Notes: generated by a model not told the origin, from the letters alone. Shown: positions 13,612 to 26,334, counted from the first letter of the stretch. The stretch: 64,000 bases of DNA from Henricia sp. BOLD:AAB3569 (GCA_037783545.1 JBBELK010001439.1:62001-126000); one strand, 5' to 3'. Translations and numbers: made by a program.

Positions 13612-15085
13612 GTGGCTGTCTGTACACACCTCTTTGGGGTACTCCTGAGTTATGCGCATGCTCAGTCATTCGGACTGTCGTTAACGCACCGCAGTTTGGC
13701 TCGGCAATTTGGTCAAAGTGTGGTCCAAACGTCGGCAAATTTGGAGGTCGAAAAATGTTCCGACGAACTTCAAATTTTGCATGCCCTATACTCTCTATAT
13801 TGCGCACTTGTCATAAAAAAATTGACAGACTTTCGCCGGGAAATGGCAGAGAAATTTAAAAGTTTAGAAAAAACTGGGTTGAGGCTTCCTGACTGCTCTC
13901 GCGCAAACCGTGGCTGTCTGTATACACCTCTTTGGGGTACTCCTGAGTTGTGCGCATGTTCAGTCATTCGGACTGTCGTTAACGCACCGCAATTTGGTCA
14001 AAGTGTGGTCCAAACGTCGGCAAATTTGGAGGTCGAAAAATGTTACGACGAACTTGAAATTTTGCATGCCCTAAACTCTCTATATTGCGCACTTGTCATA
14101 AAAAATTGACAGACTTTCGCCGGGAAATGTCAGAGAAATTTCAAAGTTTAGAAAAAACTGGGTTGAGGCTTCCTGACTGCTCTCGCGCAAACCGTGGCTG
14201 TCTGTACACACCTCTTTGGGGTACTCCTGAGTTGTGCGCATGCTCAGTCATTCGGACTGTCGTTAACGCACCGCAGTTTGGCTCGGCAATTTGGTCAAAG
14301 TGTGGTCCAAACGTCGGCAAATTTGGAGGTCGAAAAATGTTCCGACGAACTTCAAATTTTGCATGCCCTATACTCTCTATATTGCGCACTTGTCATAAAA
14401 AATTGACAGACTTTCGCCGGGAAATGGCAGAGAAATTTCAAAGTTTAGAAAAAACTGGGTTGAGGCTTCCTGACTGCTCTCGCGCAAACCGTGGCTGTCT
14501 GTACACACCTCTTTGGGGTACTCCTGAGTTGTGCGCATGCTCAGTCATTCGGACTGTCGTTAACGCACCGCAGTTTGGCTCGGCAATTTGGTCAAAGTGT
14601 GGTCCAAACGTCGGCAAATTTGGAGGTCGAAAAATGTTCCGACGAACTTCAAATTTTGCATGCCCTAAACTCTCTATATTGCGCACTTGTCATAAAAAAT
14701 TGACAGACTTTCGCCGGGAAATGGCAGAGAAATTTCAAAGTTTAGAAAAAACTGGGTTGAGGCTTCCTGACTGCTCTCGCGCAAACCGTGGCTGTCTGTA
14801 CACACCTCTTTGGGGTACTCCTGAGTTGTGCGCATGCTCAGTCATTCGGACTGTCGTTAACGCACCGCAGTTTGGCTCGGCAATTTGGTCAAAGTGTGGT
14901 CCAAACGTCGGCAAATTTGGAGGTCGAAAAATGTTCCGACGAACTTCAAATTTTGCATGCCCTAAACTCTCTATATTGCGCACTTGTCATAAACAATTGA
15001 CAGACTTTCGCCGGGAAATGGCAGAGAAATTTCAAAGTTTAGAAAAAAACTGGGTTGAGGCTTCCTGACTGCTCTCGCGCAAACC
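13612..15085 (+). repeat. Higher-order repeat A, copy 3, 5' part (5 units)
   Basis: Units 13612, 13910, 14194, 14491 and 14788 carry the same ordered markers as 10653-12126 (GAGTTATGCGC, 284-bp unit, CCTATACTC, near-reference, AAACAATTG with extra A). Downstream the copy departs from copy 2 through nested duplications. Confidence 0.9.
13910..14193 (+). repeat. 284-bp unit, type 1 derived, copy 3
   Basis: Same haplotype as the units at 8289 and 10951; it matches the 8289 copy at the position where 10951 has its private G. Confidence 0.9.
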
Positions 15086-15976
15086 GTGGCTGTCTGTACA
15101 CACCTCTTTGGGGTACTCCTGAGTTGTGCGCATGCTCAGTCATTCGGACTGTCGTTAACGCACCGCAGTTTGGCTCGGCAATTTGGTCAAAGTGTGGTCC
15201 AAACGTCGGCAAATTTGGAGGTCGAAAAATGTTCCGACGAACTTCAAATTGTGCATGCCCTAAACTCTCTATATTGCGCACTTGTCATACAAAATTGACA
15301 GACTTTCGCCGGGAAATGGCAGAGAAATTTCAAAGTTTAGAAAAAACTGGGTTGAGGCTTCCTGACTGCTCTTGCGCAAACCGTGGCTGTCTGTACACAC
15401 CTCTTTGGGGTACTCCTGAGTTGTGCGCATGCTCAGTCATTCGGACTGTCGTTAACGCACCGCAGTTTGGCTCGGCAATTTGGTCAAAGTGTGGTCCAAA
15501 CGTCGGCAAATTTGGAGGTCGAAAAATGTTCCGACGAACTTCAAATTTTGCATGCCCTAAACTCTCTATATTGCGCACTTGTCATAAAAAAATTGACAGA
15601 CTTTCGCCGGGAAATGGCAGAGAAATTTCAAAGTTTAGAAAAAACTGGGTTGAGGCTTCCTGACTGCTCTCGCGCAAACCGTGGCTGTCTGTACACACCT
15701 CTTTGGGGTACTCCTGAGTTGTGCGCATGCTCAGTCATTCGGACTGTCGTTAACGCACCGCAGTTTGGCTCGGCAATTTGGTCAAAGTGTGGTCCAAACG
15801 TCGGCAAATTTGGAGGTCGAAAAATGTTCCGACCAACTTCAAATTTTGCATGCCCTAAACTCTCTATATTGCGCACTTGTCATAAAAAATTGACAGACTT
15901 TCGCCGGGAATGGCAGAGAAATTTCAAAGTTTAGAAAAAACTGGGTTGAGGCTTCCTGACTGCTCTCGCGCAAACC
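15086..15976 (+). repeat. Nested 3-unit duplication, copy 1 (891 bp)
   Basis: Three units: AATTGTGCATG with CATACAAAATTG (15086), preceded by CTCTTGCGC with an extra A (15383), and CGACCAAC with GGGAATGG (15681). Lengths 297+298+296 sum to 891. The block is repeated at once by the next 891 bp. Confidence 0.9.
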
Positions 15977-16867
15977 GTGGCTGTCTGTACGCACCTCTTT
16001 GGGGTACTCCTGAGTTGTGCGCATGCTCAGTCATTCGGACTGTCGTTAACGCACCGCAGTTTGGCTCGGCAATTTGGTCAAAGTGTGGTCCAAACGTCGG
16101 CAAATTTGGAGGTCGAAAAATGTTCCGACGAACTTCAAATTGTGCATGCCCTAAACTCTCTATATTGCGCACTTGTCATACAAAATTGACAGACTTTCGC
16201 CGGGAAATGGCAGAGAAATTTCAAAGTTTAGAAAAAACTGGGTTGAGGCTTCCTGACTGCTCTTGCGCAAACCGTGGCTGTCTGTACACACCTCTTTGGG
16301 GTACTCCTGAGTTGTGCGCATGCTCAGTCATTCGGACTGTCGTTAACGCACCGCAGTTTGGCTCGGCAATTTGGTCAAAGTGTGGTCCAAACGTCGGCAA
16401 ATTTGGAGGTCGAAAAATGTTCCGACGAACTTCAAATTTTGCATGCCCTAAACTCTCTATATTGCGCACTTGTCATAAAAAAATTGACAGACTTTCGCCG
16501 GGAAATGGCAGAGAAATTTCAAAGTTTAGAAAAAACTGGGTTGAGGCTTCCTGACTGCTCTCGCGCAAACCGTGGCTGTCTGTACACACCTCTTTGGGGT
16601 ACTCCTGAGTTGTGCGCATGCTCAGTCATTCGGACTGTCGTTAACGCACCGCAGTTTGGCTCGGCAATTTGGTCAAAGTGTGGTCCAAACGTCGGCAAAT
16701 TTGGAGGTCGAAAAATGTTCCGACCAACTTCAAATTTTGCATGCCCTAAACTCTCTATATTGCGCACTTGTCATAAAAAATTGACAGACTTTCGCCGGGA
16801 ATGGCAGAGAAATTTCAAAGTTTAGAAAAAACTGGGTTGAGGCTTCCTGACTGCTCTCGCGCAAACC
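15977..16867 (+). repeat. Nested 3-unit duplication, copy 2 (891 bp)
   Basis: Same three unit types as 15086-15976. The first unit differs by GTACGCACC instead of GTACACACC, so unit 15977 is a hybrid: its left end matches unit 13018 and its right end matches unit 15086. This is the expected junction of an unequal exchange. Confidence 0.9.
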
Positions 16868-18353
16868 GTGGCTGTCTGTACGCACCTCTTTGGGGTACTC
16901 CTGAGTTGTGCGCATGCTCAGTCATTCGGACTGTCGTTAACGCACCGCAGTTTGGCTCGGCAATTTGGTCAAAGTGTGGTCCAAACGTCGGCAAATTTGG
17001 AGGTCGAAAAATGTTCCGACGAACTTCAAATTTTGCATGCCCTAAACTCTCTATATTGCGCACTTGTCATAAAAAATTGACAGACTTTCGCCGGGAAATG
17101 GCAGAGAAATTTCAAAGTTTAGAAAAAACTGGGTTGAGGCTTCCTGACTGCTCTCGCGCAAACCGTGGCTGTCTGTACACACCTCTTTGGGGTACTCCTG
17201 AGTTGTGCGCATGCTCAGTCATTCGGACTGTCGTTAACGCACCGCAGTTTGGCTCGGCAATTTGGTCAAAGTGTGGTCCAAACGTCGGCAAATTTGGAGG
17301 TCGAAAAATGTTCCGACGAACTTCAAATTTTGCATGCCCTAAACTCTCTATATTGCGCACTTGTCATAAAAAAATTGACAGACTTTCGCCGGGAAATGGC
17401 AGAGAAATTTCAAAGTTTAGAAAAAACTGGGTTGAGGCTTCCTGACTGCTCTCGCGCAAACCGTGGCTGTCTGTACACACCTCTTTGGGGTACTCCTGAG
17501 TTGTGCGCATGCTCAGTCATTCGGACTGTCGTTAACGCACCGCAGTTTGGCTCGGCAATTTGGTCAAAGTGTGGTCCAAACGTCGGCAAATTTGGAGGTC
17601 GAAAAATGTTCCGACGAACTTCAAATTTTGCATGCCCTAAACTCTCTATATTGCGCACTTGTCATAAACAATTGACAGACTTTCGCCGGGAAATGGCAGA
17701 GAAATTTCAAAGTTTAGAAAAAACTGGGTTGAGGCTTCCTGACTGCTCTCGCGCAAACCGTGGCTGTCTGTACACACCTCTTTGGGGTACTCCTGAGTTG
17801 TGCGCATGCTCAGTCATTCGGACTGTCGTTAACGCACCGCAGTTTGGCTCGGCAATTTGGTCAAAGTGTGGTCCAAACGTCGGCAAATTTGGAGGTCGAA
17901 AAATGTTCCGACGAACTTCAAATTGTGCATGCCCTAAACTCTCTATATTGCGCACTTGTCATAAAAAATTGACAGACTTTCGCCGGGAAATGGCAGAGAA
18001 ATTTCAAAGTTTAGAAAAAACTGGGTTGAGGCTTCCTGACTGCTCTCGCGCAAACCGTGGCTGTCTGTACACACCTCTTTGGGGTACTCCTGAGTTGTGC
18101 GCATGCTCAGTCATTCGGACTGTCGTTAACGCACCGCAGTTTGGCTCGGCAATTTGGTCAAAGTGTGGTCCAAACGTCGGCAAATTTGGAGGTCGAAAAA
18201 TGTTCCGACGAACTTCAAATTGTGCATGCCCTAAACTCTCTATATTGCGCACTTGTCATAAAAAATTGACAGACTTTCGCCGGGAAATGGCAGAGAAATT
18301 TCAAAGTTTAGAAAAAACTGGGTTGAGGCTTCCTGACTGCTCTCGCGCAAACC
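16868..18353 (+). repeat. Satellite segment between nested duplications (5 units)
   Basis: Units 16868 (GTACGCACC), 17165 (extra A), 17463 (AAACAATTG), 17760 and 18057 (both AATTGTGCATG). The last three echo the order of 9167-9762 in HOR A copy 1 rather than that of copy 2, another sign of mosaic exchange. Confidence 0.85.
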
Positions 18354-18947
18354 GTGGCTGTCTGTACACACCTCTTTGGGGTACTCCTGAGTTGTGCGCA
18401 TGCTCAGTCATTCGGACTGTCGTTAACGCACCGCAGTTTGGCTCGGCAATTTGGTCAAAGTGTGGTCCAAACGTCGGCAAATTTGGAGGTCGAAAAATGT
18501 TCCGACGAACTTCAAATTTTGCATGCCCTAAACTCTCTATATTGCGCACTTGTCATAAAAAAATTGACAGACTTTCGCCGGGAAATGGCAGAGAAATTTC
18601 AAAGTTTAGAAAAAACTGGGTTGAGGCTTCCTGACTGCTCTCGCGCAAACCGTGGCTGTCTGTACACACCTCTTTGGGGTACTCCTGAGTTGTGCACATG
18701 CTCAGTCATTCGGACTGTCGTTAACGCACCGCAGTTTGGCTCGGCAATTTGGTCAAAGTGTGGTCCAAACGTCGGCAAATTTGGAGGTCGAAAAATGTTC
18801 CGACCAACTTCAAATTTTGCATGCCCTAAACTCTCTATATTGCGCACTTGTCATAAAAAATTGACAGACTTTCGCCGGGAATGGCAGAGAAATTTCAAAG
18901 TTTAGAAAAAACTGGGTTGAGGCTTCCTGACTGCTCTCGCGCAAACC
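18354..18947 (+). repeat. Nested 2-unit duplication, copy 1 (594 bp)
   Basis: A 298-bp unit with an extra A is followed by a 296-bp unit carrying GTGCACATG, CGACCAAC and GGGAATGG. The +1 and -1 changes cancel, restoring 594 bp. Confidence 0.9.
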
Positions 18948-19541
18948 GTGGCTGTCTGTACGCACCTCTTTGGGGTACTCCTGAGTTGTGCGCATGCTCA
19001 GTCATTCGGACTGTCGTTAACGCACCGCAGTTTGGCTCGGCAATTTGGTCAAAGTGTGGTCCAAACGTCGGCAAATTTGGAGGTCGAAAAATGTTCCGAC
19101 GAACTTCAAATTTTGCATGCCCTAAACTCTCTATATTGCGCACTTGTCATAAAAAAATTGACAGACTTTCGCCGGGAAATGGCAGAGAAATTTCAAAGTT
19201 TAGAAAAAACTGGGTTGAGGCTTCCTGACTGCTCTCGCGCAAACCGTGGCTGTCTGTACACACCTCTTTGGGGTACTCCTGAGTTGTGCACATGCTCAGT
19301 CATTCGGACTGTCGTTAACGCACCGCAGTTTGGCTCGGCAATTTGGTCAAAGTGTGGTCCAAACGTCGGCAAATTTGGAGGTCGAAAAATGTTCCGACCA
19401 ACTTCAAATTTTGCATGCCCTAAACTCTCTATATTGCGCACTTGTCATAAAAAATTGACAGACTTTCGCCGGGAATGGCAGAGAAATTTCAAAGTTTAGA
19501 AAAAACTGGGTTGAGGCTTCCTGACTGCTCTCGCGCAAACC
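18948..19541 (+). repeat. Nested 2-unit duplication, copy 2 (594 bp)
   Basis: Repeats the pair at 18354, including the rare GTGCACATG change that removes a CpG from the NRF1-like motif. The first unit starts with GTACGCACC, marking the exchange junction. Confidence 0.9.
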
Positions 19542-20730
19542 GTGGCTGTCTGTACGCACCTCTTTGGGGTACTCCTGAGTTGTGCGCATGCTCAGTCATT
19601 CGGACTGTCGTTAACGCACCGCAGTTTGGCTCGGCAATTTGGTCAAAGTGTGGTCCAAACGTCGGCAAATTTGGAGGTCGAAAAATGTTCCGACGAACTT
19701 CAAATTTTGCATGCCCTAAACTCTCTATATTGCGCACTTGTCATAAAAAATTGACAGACTTTCGCCGGGAAATGGCAGAGAAATTTCAAAGTTTAGAAAA
19801 AACTGGGTTGAGGCTTCCTGACTGCTCTCGCGCAAACCGTGGCTGTCTGTACACACCTCTTTGGGGTACTCCTGAGTTGTGCGCATGCTCAGTCATTCGG
19901 ACTGTCGTTAACGCACCGCAGTTTGGCTCGGCAATTTGGTCAAAGTGTGGTCCAAACGTCGGCAAATTTGGAGGTCGAAAAATGTTCCGACGAACTTCAA
20001 ATTTTGCATGCCCTAAACTCTCTATATTGCGCACTTGTCATAAAAAAATTGACAGACTTTCGCCGGGAAATGGCAGAGAAATTTCAAAGTTTAGAAAAAA
20101 CTGGGTTGAGGCTTCCTGACTGCTCTCGCGCAAACCGTGGCTGTCTGTACACACCTCTTTGGGGTACTCCTGAGTTGTGCGCATGCTCAGTCATTCGGAC
20201 TGTCGTTAACGCACCGCAGTTTGGCTCGGCAATTTGGTCAAAGTGTGGTCCAAACGTCGGCAAATTTGGAGGTCGAAAAATGTTCCGACGAACTTCAAAT
20301 TTTGCATGCCCTAAACTCTCTATATTGCGCACTTGTCATAAAAAATTGACAGACTTTCGCCGGGAAATGGCAGAGAAATTTCAAAGTTTAGAAAAAACTG
20401 GGTTGAGGCTTCCTGACTGCTCTCGCGCAAACCGTGGCTGTCTGTACACACCTCTTTGGGGTACTCCTGAGTTGTGCGCATGCTCAGTCATTCGGACTGT
20501 CGTTAACGCACCGCAGTTTGGCTCGGCAATTTGGTCAAAGTGTGGTCCAAACGTCGGCAAATTTGGAGGTCGAAAAATGTTCCGACGAACTTCAAATTTT
20601 GCATGCCCTAAACTCTCTATATTGCGCACTTGTCATAAAAAATTGACAGACTTTCGCCGGGAAATGGCAGAGAAATTTCAAAGTTTAGAAAAAACTGGGT
20701 TGAGGCTTCCTGACTGCTCTCGCGCAAACC

Positions 20731-21014
20731 GTGGCTGTCTGTACACACCTCTTTGGGGTACTCCTGAGTTGTGCGCATGCTCAGTCATTCGGAATGTCGT
20801 TTAGGCTCGGCAATTTGGTCAAAGTGTGGTCCAAACGTCGGCAAATTTGGAGGTCGAAAAATGTTCCGACGAACTTCAAATTTTGCATGCCCTAAACTCT
20901 CTATATTGCGCACTTGTCATAAAGAATTGACAGACTTTCGCCGGGAAATGGCAGAGAAATTTCAAAGTTTAGAAAAAACTGGGTTGAGGCTTCCTGACTG
21001 CTCTCGCGCAAACC
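20731..21014 (+). repeat. 284-bp unit, deletion type 2, copy 1
   Basis: The reference GGACTGTCGTTAACGCACCG... is replaced by GGAATGTCGTTTAGGCTCGG, a net loss of 13 bp that removes the CGTTAACG palindrome. It has the same size as deletion type 1 but different breakpoints, so it is an independent event. It recurs at 22797, 24269, 26335 and 26916. Confidence 0.92.
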
Positions 21015-22796
21015 GTGGCTGTCTGTACACACCTCTTTGGGGTACTCCTGAGTTGTGCGCATGCTCAGTCATTCGGACTGTCGTTAACGCACCGCAGTTT
21101 GGCTCGGCAATTTGGTCAAAGTGTGGTCCAAACGTCGGCAAATTTGGAGGTCGAAAAATGTTCCGACGAACTTCAAATTTTGCATGCCCTAAACTCTCTA
21201 TATTGCGCACTTGTCATAAAAAATTGACAGACTTTCGCCGGGAAATGGCAGAGAAATTTCAAAGTTTAGAAAAAACTGGGTTGAGGCTTCCTGACTGCTC
21301 TCGCGCAAACCGTGGCTGTCTGTACACACCTCTTTGGGGTACTCCTGAGTTGTGCGCATGCTCAGTCATTCGGACTGTCGTTAACGCACCGCAGTTTGGC
21401 TCGGCAATTTGGTCAAAGTGTGGTCCAAACGTCGGCAAATTTGGAGGTCGAAAAATGTTCCGACGAACTTCAAATTTTGCATGCCCTAAACTCTCTATAT
21501 TGCGCACTTGTCATAAAAAATTGACAGACTTTCGCCGGGAAATGGCAGAGAAATTTCAAAGTTTAGAAAAAACTGGGTTGAGGCTTCCTGACTGCTCTCG
21601 CGCAAACCGTGGCTGTCTGTACACACCTCTTTGGGGTACTCCTGAGTTGTGCGCATGCTCAGTCATTCGGACTGTCGTTAACGCACCGCAGTTTGGCTCG
21701 GCAATTTTGTCAAAGTGTGGTCCAAACGTCGGCAAATTTGGAGGTCGAAAAATGTTCCGACGAACTGCAAATTTTGCATGCCCTAAACTCTCTATATTGC
21801 GCACTTGTCATAAAAAATTGACAGACTTTCGCCGGGAAATGGCAGAGAAATTTCAAAGTTTAGAAAAAACTGGGTTGAGGCTTACTGACTGCTCTCGCGC
21901 AAACCGTGGCTGTCTGTACACACCTCTTTGGGGTACTCCTGAGTTGTGCGCATGCTCAGTCATTCGGACTGTCGTTAACGCACCGCAGTTTGGCTCGGCA
22001 ATTTTGTCAAAGTGTGGTCCAAACGTCGGCAAATTTGGAGGTCGAAAAATGTTCCGACGAACTTCAAATTTTGCATGCCCTAAACTCTCTATATTGCGCA
22101 CTTGTCATAAAAAATTGACAGACTTTCGTCGGGAAATGGCAGAGAAATTTCAAAGTTTAGAAAAAACTGGGTTGAGGCTTACTGACTGCTCTCGCGCAAA
22201 CCGTGGCTGTCTGTACACACCTCTTTGGGGTACTCCTGAGTTGTGCGCATGCTCAGTCATTCGGACTGTCGTTAACGCACCGCAGTTTGGCTCGGCAATT
22301 TGGTCAAAGTGTGGTCCAAACGTCGGCAAATTTGGAGGTCGAAAAATGTTCCGACGAACTTCAAATTTTGCATGCCCTAAACTCTCTATATTGCGCACTT
22401 GTCATAAAAAATTGACAGACTTTCGCCGGGAAATGGCAGAGAAATTTCAAAGTTTAGAAAAAACTGGGTTGAGGCTTTCTGACTGCTCTCGCGCAAACCG
22501 TGGCTGTCTGTACACACCTCTTTGGGGTACTCCTGAGTTGTGCGCATGCTCAGTCATTCGGACTGTCGTTAACGCACCGCAGTTTGGCTCGGCAATTTGG
22601 TCAAAGTGTGGTCCAAACGTCGGCAAATTTGGAGGTCGAAAAATGTTCCGACGAACTTCAAATTTTGCATGCCCTAAACTCTCTATATTGCGCACTTGTC
22701 ATAAAAAATTGACAGACTTTCGCCGGGAAATGGCAGAGAAATTTCAAAGTTTAGAAAAAACTGGGTTGAGGCTTCCTGACTGCTCTCGCGCAAACC
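20731..22796 (+). repeat. Higher-order repeat B, copy 1 (7 units, 2066 bp)
   Basis: It begins with a 284-bp unit of deletion type 2 (GGAATGTCGTTTAGGC), followed by AAAGAATTG, near-reference units, ATTTTGTC with GAACTGCAAAT (21609), CTTACTGAC before 21906, ATTTTGTC with TTCGTCGG (21906), and CTTACTGAC before 22203. It is nearly identical to 24269-26334. Confidence 0.92.
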
Positions 22797-24268
22797 GTGG
22801 CTGTCTGTACACACCTCTTTGGGGTACTCCTGAGTTGTGCGCATGCTCAGTCATTCGGAATGTCGTTTAGGCTCGGCAATTTGGTCAAAGTGTGGTCCAA
22901 ACGTCGGCAAATTTGGAGGTCGAAAAATGTTCCGACGAACTTCAAATTTTGCATGCCCTAAACTCTCTATATTGCGCACTTGTCATAAAGAATTGACAGA
23001 CTTTCGCCGGGAAATGGCAGAGAAATTTCAAAGTTTAGAAAAAACTGGGTTGAGGCTTCCTGACTGCTCTCGCGCAAACCGTGGCTGTCTGTACACACCT
23101 CTTTGGGGTACTCCTGAGTTGTGCGCATGCTCAGTCATTCGGACTGTCGTTAACGCACCGCAGTTTGGCTCGGCAATTTGGTCAAAGTGTGGTCCAAACG
23201 TCGGCAAATTTGGAAGTCGAAAAATGTTCCGACGAACTTCAAATTTTGCATGCCCTAAACTCTCTATATTGCGCACTTGTCATAAAAAATTGACAGACTT
23301 TCGCCGGGAAATGGCAGAGAAATTTCAAAGTTTAGAAAAAACTGGGTTGAGGCTTCCTGACTGCTCTCGCGCAAATCGTGGCTGTCTGTACACACCTCTT
23401 TGGGGTACTCCTGAGTTGTGCGCATGCTCAGTCATTCGGACTGTCGTTAACGCACCGCAGTTTGGCTCGGCAATTTGGTCAAAGTGTGGTCCAAACGTCG
23501 GCAAATTTGGAGGTCGAAAAATTTTCCGACGAACTTCAAATTTTGCATGCCCTAAACTCTCTATATTGCGCACTTGTCATAACAAATTGACAGACTTTCG
23601 CCGGGAAATGGCAGAGAAATTTCAAAGTTTAGAAAAAACTGGGTTGAGGCTTCCTGACTGCTCTCGCGCAAACCGTGGCTGTCTGTACACACCTCTTTGG
23701 GGTACTCCTGAGTTGTGCGCATGCTCAGTCATTCGGACTGTCGTTAACGCACCGCAGTTTGGCTCGGCAATTTTATCAAAGTGTGGTCCAAACGTCGGCA
23801 AATTTGGAGGTCGAAAAATGTTCCGACGAACTTCAAATTTTGCATGCCCTAAACTCTCTATATTGCGCACTTGTCATAACAAATTGACAGACTTTCGCCG
23901 GGAAATGGCAGAGAAATTTCAAAGTTTAGAAAAAACTGGGTTGAGGCTTCCTGACTGCTCTCGCGCAAACCGTGGCTGTCTGTACACACCTCTTTGGGGT
24001 ACTCCTGAGTTGTGCGCATGCTCAGTCATTCGGACTGTCGTTAACGCACCGCAGTTTGGCTCGGCAATTTGGTCAAAGTGTGGTCCAAACGTCGGCAAAT
24101 TTGGAGGTCGAAAAATGTTCCGACGAACTTCAAATTTTGCATGCCCTAAACTCTCTATATTGCGCACTTGTCATAAAAAATTGACAGACTTTCGCCGGGA
24201 AATGGCAGAGAAATTTCAAAGTTTAGAAAAAACTGGGTTGAGGCTTCCTGACTGCTCTCGCGCAAACC
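22797..24268 (+). repeat. Higher-order repeat B, short copy 2 (5 units, 1472 bp)
   Basis: Starts with the type 2 284-bp unit, then 23081 (GGAAGTCG), 23378 (AAATCGTGG before the unit, AAATTTTCCGACG, AACAAATTG), 23675 (ATTTTATC, AACAAATTG) and 23972. The order differs from the 7-unit copies, so it is a separate HOR variant sharing the same leading unit. Confidence 0.9.
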
Positions 24269-26334
24269 GTGGCTGTCTGTACACACCTCTTTGGGGTACG
24301 CCTGAGTTGTGCGCATGCTCAGTCATTCGGAATGTCGTTTAGGCTCGGCAATTTGGTCAAAGTGTGGTCCAAACGTCGGCAAATTTGGAGGTCGAAAAAT
24401 GTTCCGACGAACTTCAAATTTTGCATGCCCTAAACTCTCTATATTGCGCACTTGTCATAAAGAATTGACAGACTTTCGCCGGGAAATGGCAGAGAAATTT
24501 CAAAGTTTAGAAAAAACTGGGTTGAGGCTTCCTGACTGCTCTCGCGCAAACCGTGGCTGTCTGTACACACCTCTTTGGGGTACTCCTGAGTTGTGCGCAT
24601 GCTCAGTCATTCGGACTGTCGTTAACGCACCGCAGTTTGGCTCGGCAATTTGGTCAAAGTGTGGTCCAAACGTCGGCAAATTTGGAGGTCGAAAAATGTT
24701 CCGACGAACTTCAAATTTTGCATGCCCTAAACTCTCTATATTGCGCACTTGTCATAAAAAATTGACAGACTTTCGCCGGGAAATGGCAGAGAAATTTCAA
24801 AGTTTAGAAAAAACTGGGTTGAGGCTTCCTGACTGCTCTCGCGCAAACCGTGGCTGTCTGTACACACCTCTTTGGGGTACTCCTGAGTTGTGCGCATGCT
24901 CAGTCATTCGGACTGTCGTTAACGCACCGCAGTTTGGCTCGGCAATTTGGTCAAAGTGTGGTCCAAACGTCGGCAAATTTGGAGGTCGAAAAATGTTCCG
25001 ACGAACTTCAAATTTTGCATGCCCTAAACTCTCTATATTGCGCACTTGTCATAAAAAATTGACAGACTTTCGCCGGGAAATGGCAGAGAAATTTCAAAGT
25101 TTAGAAAAAACTGGGTTGAGGCTTCCTGACTGCTCTCGCGCAAACCGTGGCTGTCTGTACACACCTCTTTGGGGTACTCCTGAGTTGTGCGCATGCTCAG
25201 TCATTCGGACTGTCGTTAACGCACCGCAGTTTGGCTCGGCAATTTTGTCAAAGTGTGGTCCAAACGTCGGCAAATTTGGAGGTCGAAAAATGTTCCGACG
25301 AACTGCAAATTTTGCATGCCCTAAACTCTCTATATTGCGCACTTGTCATAAAAAATTGACAGACTTTCGCCAGGAAATGGCAGAGAAATTTCAAAGTTTA
25401 GAAAAAACTGGGTTGAGGCTTACTGACTGCTCTCGCGCAAACCGTGGCTGTCTGTACACACCTCTTTGGGGTACTCCTGAGTTGTGCGCATGCTCAGTCA
25501 TTCGGACTGTCGTTAACGCACCGCAGTTTGGCTCGGCAATTTTGTCAAAGTGTGGTCCAAACGTCGGCAAATTTGGAGGTCGAAAAATGTTCCGACGAAC
25601 TTCAAATTTTGCATGCCCTAAACTCTCTATATTGCGCACTTGTCATAAAAAATTGACAGACTTTCGTCGGGAAATGGCAGAGAAATTTCAAAGTTTAGAA
25701 AAAACTGGGTTGAGGCTTACTGACTGCTCTCGCGCAAACCGTGGCTGTCTGTACACACCTCTTTGGGGTACTCCTGAGTTGTGCGCATGCTCAGTCATTC
25801 GGACTGTCGTTAACGCACCGCAGTTTGGCTCGGCAATTTGGTCAAAGTGTGGTCCAAACGTCGGCAAATTTGGAGGTCGAAAAATGTTCCGACGAACTTC
25901 AAATTTTGCATGCCCTAAACTCTCTATATTGCGCACTTGTCATAAAAAATTGACAGACTTTCGCCGGGAAATGGCAGAGAAATTTCAAAGTTTAGAAAAA
26001 ACTGGGTTGAGGCTTCCTGACTGCTCTCGCGCAAACCGTGGCTGTCTGTACACACCTCTTTGGGGTACTCCTGAGTTGTGCGCATGCTCAGTCATTCGGA
26101 CTGTCGTTAACGCACCGCAGTTTGGCTCGGCAATTTGGTCAAAGTGTGGTCCAAACGTCGGCAAATTTGGAGGTCGAAAAATGTTCCGACGAACTTCAAA
26201 TTTTGCATGCCCTAAACTCTCTATATTGCGCACTTGTCATAAAAAATTGACAGACTTTCGCCGGGAAATGGCAGAGAAATTTCAAAGTTTAGAAAAAACT
26301 GGGTTGAGGCTTCCTGACTGCTCTCGCGCAAACC
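24269..26334 (+). repeat. Higher-order repeat B, copy 3 (7 units, 2066 bp)
   Basis: Same unit order and length as 20731-22796. I noticed only three differences: G at 24300 (TACGCCTG), A at 25372 (GCCAGG), and the copy 1 T at 22478 (CTTTCTG), which is C here. Near identity over 2 kb implies a recent block duplication. Confidence 0.92.
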
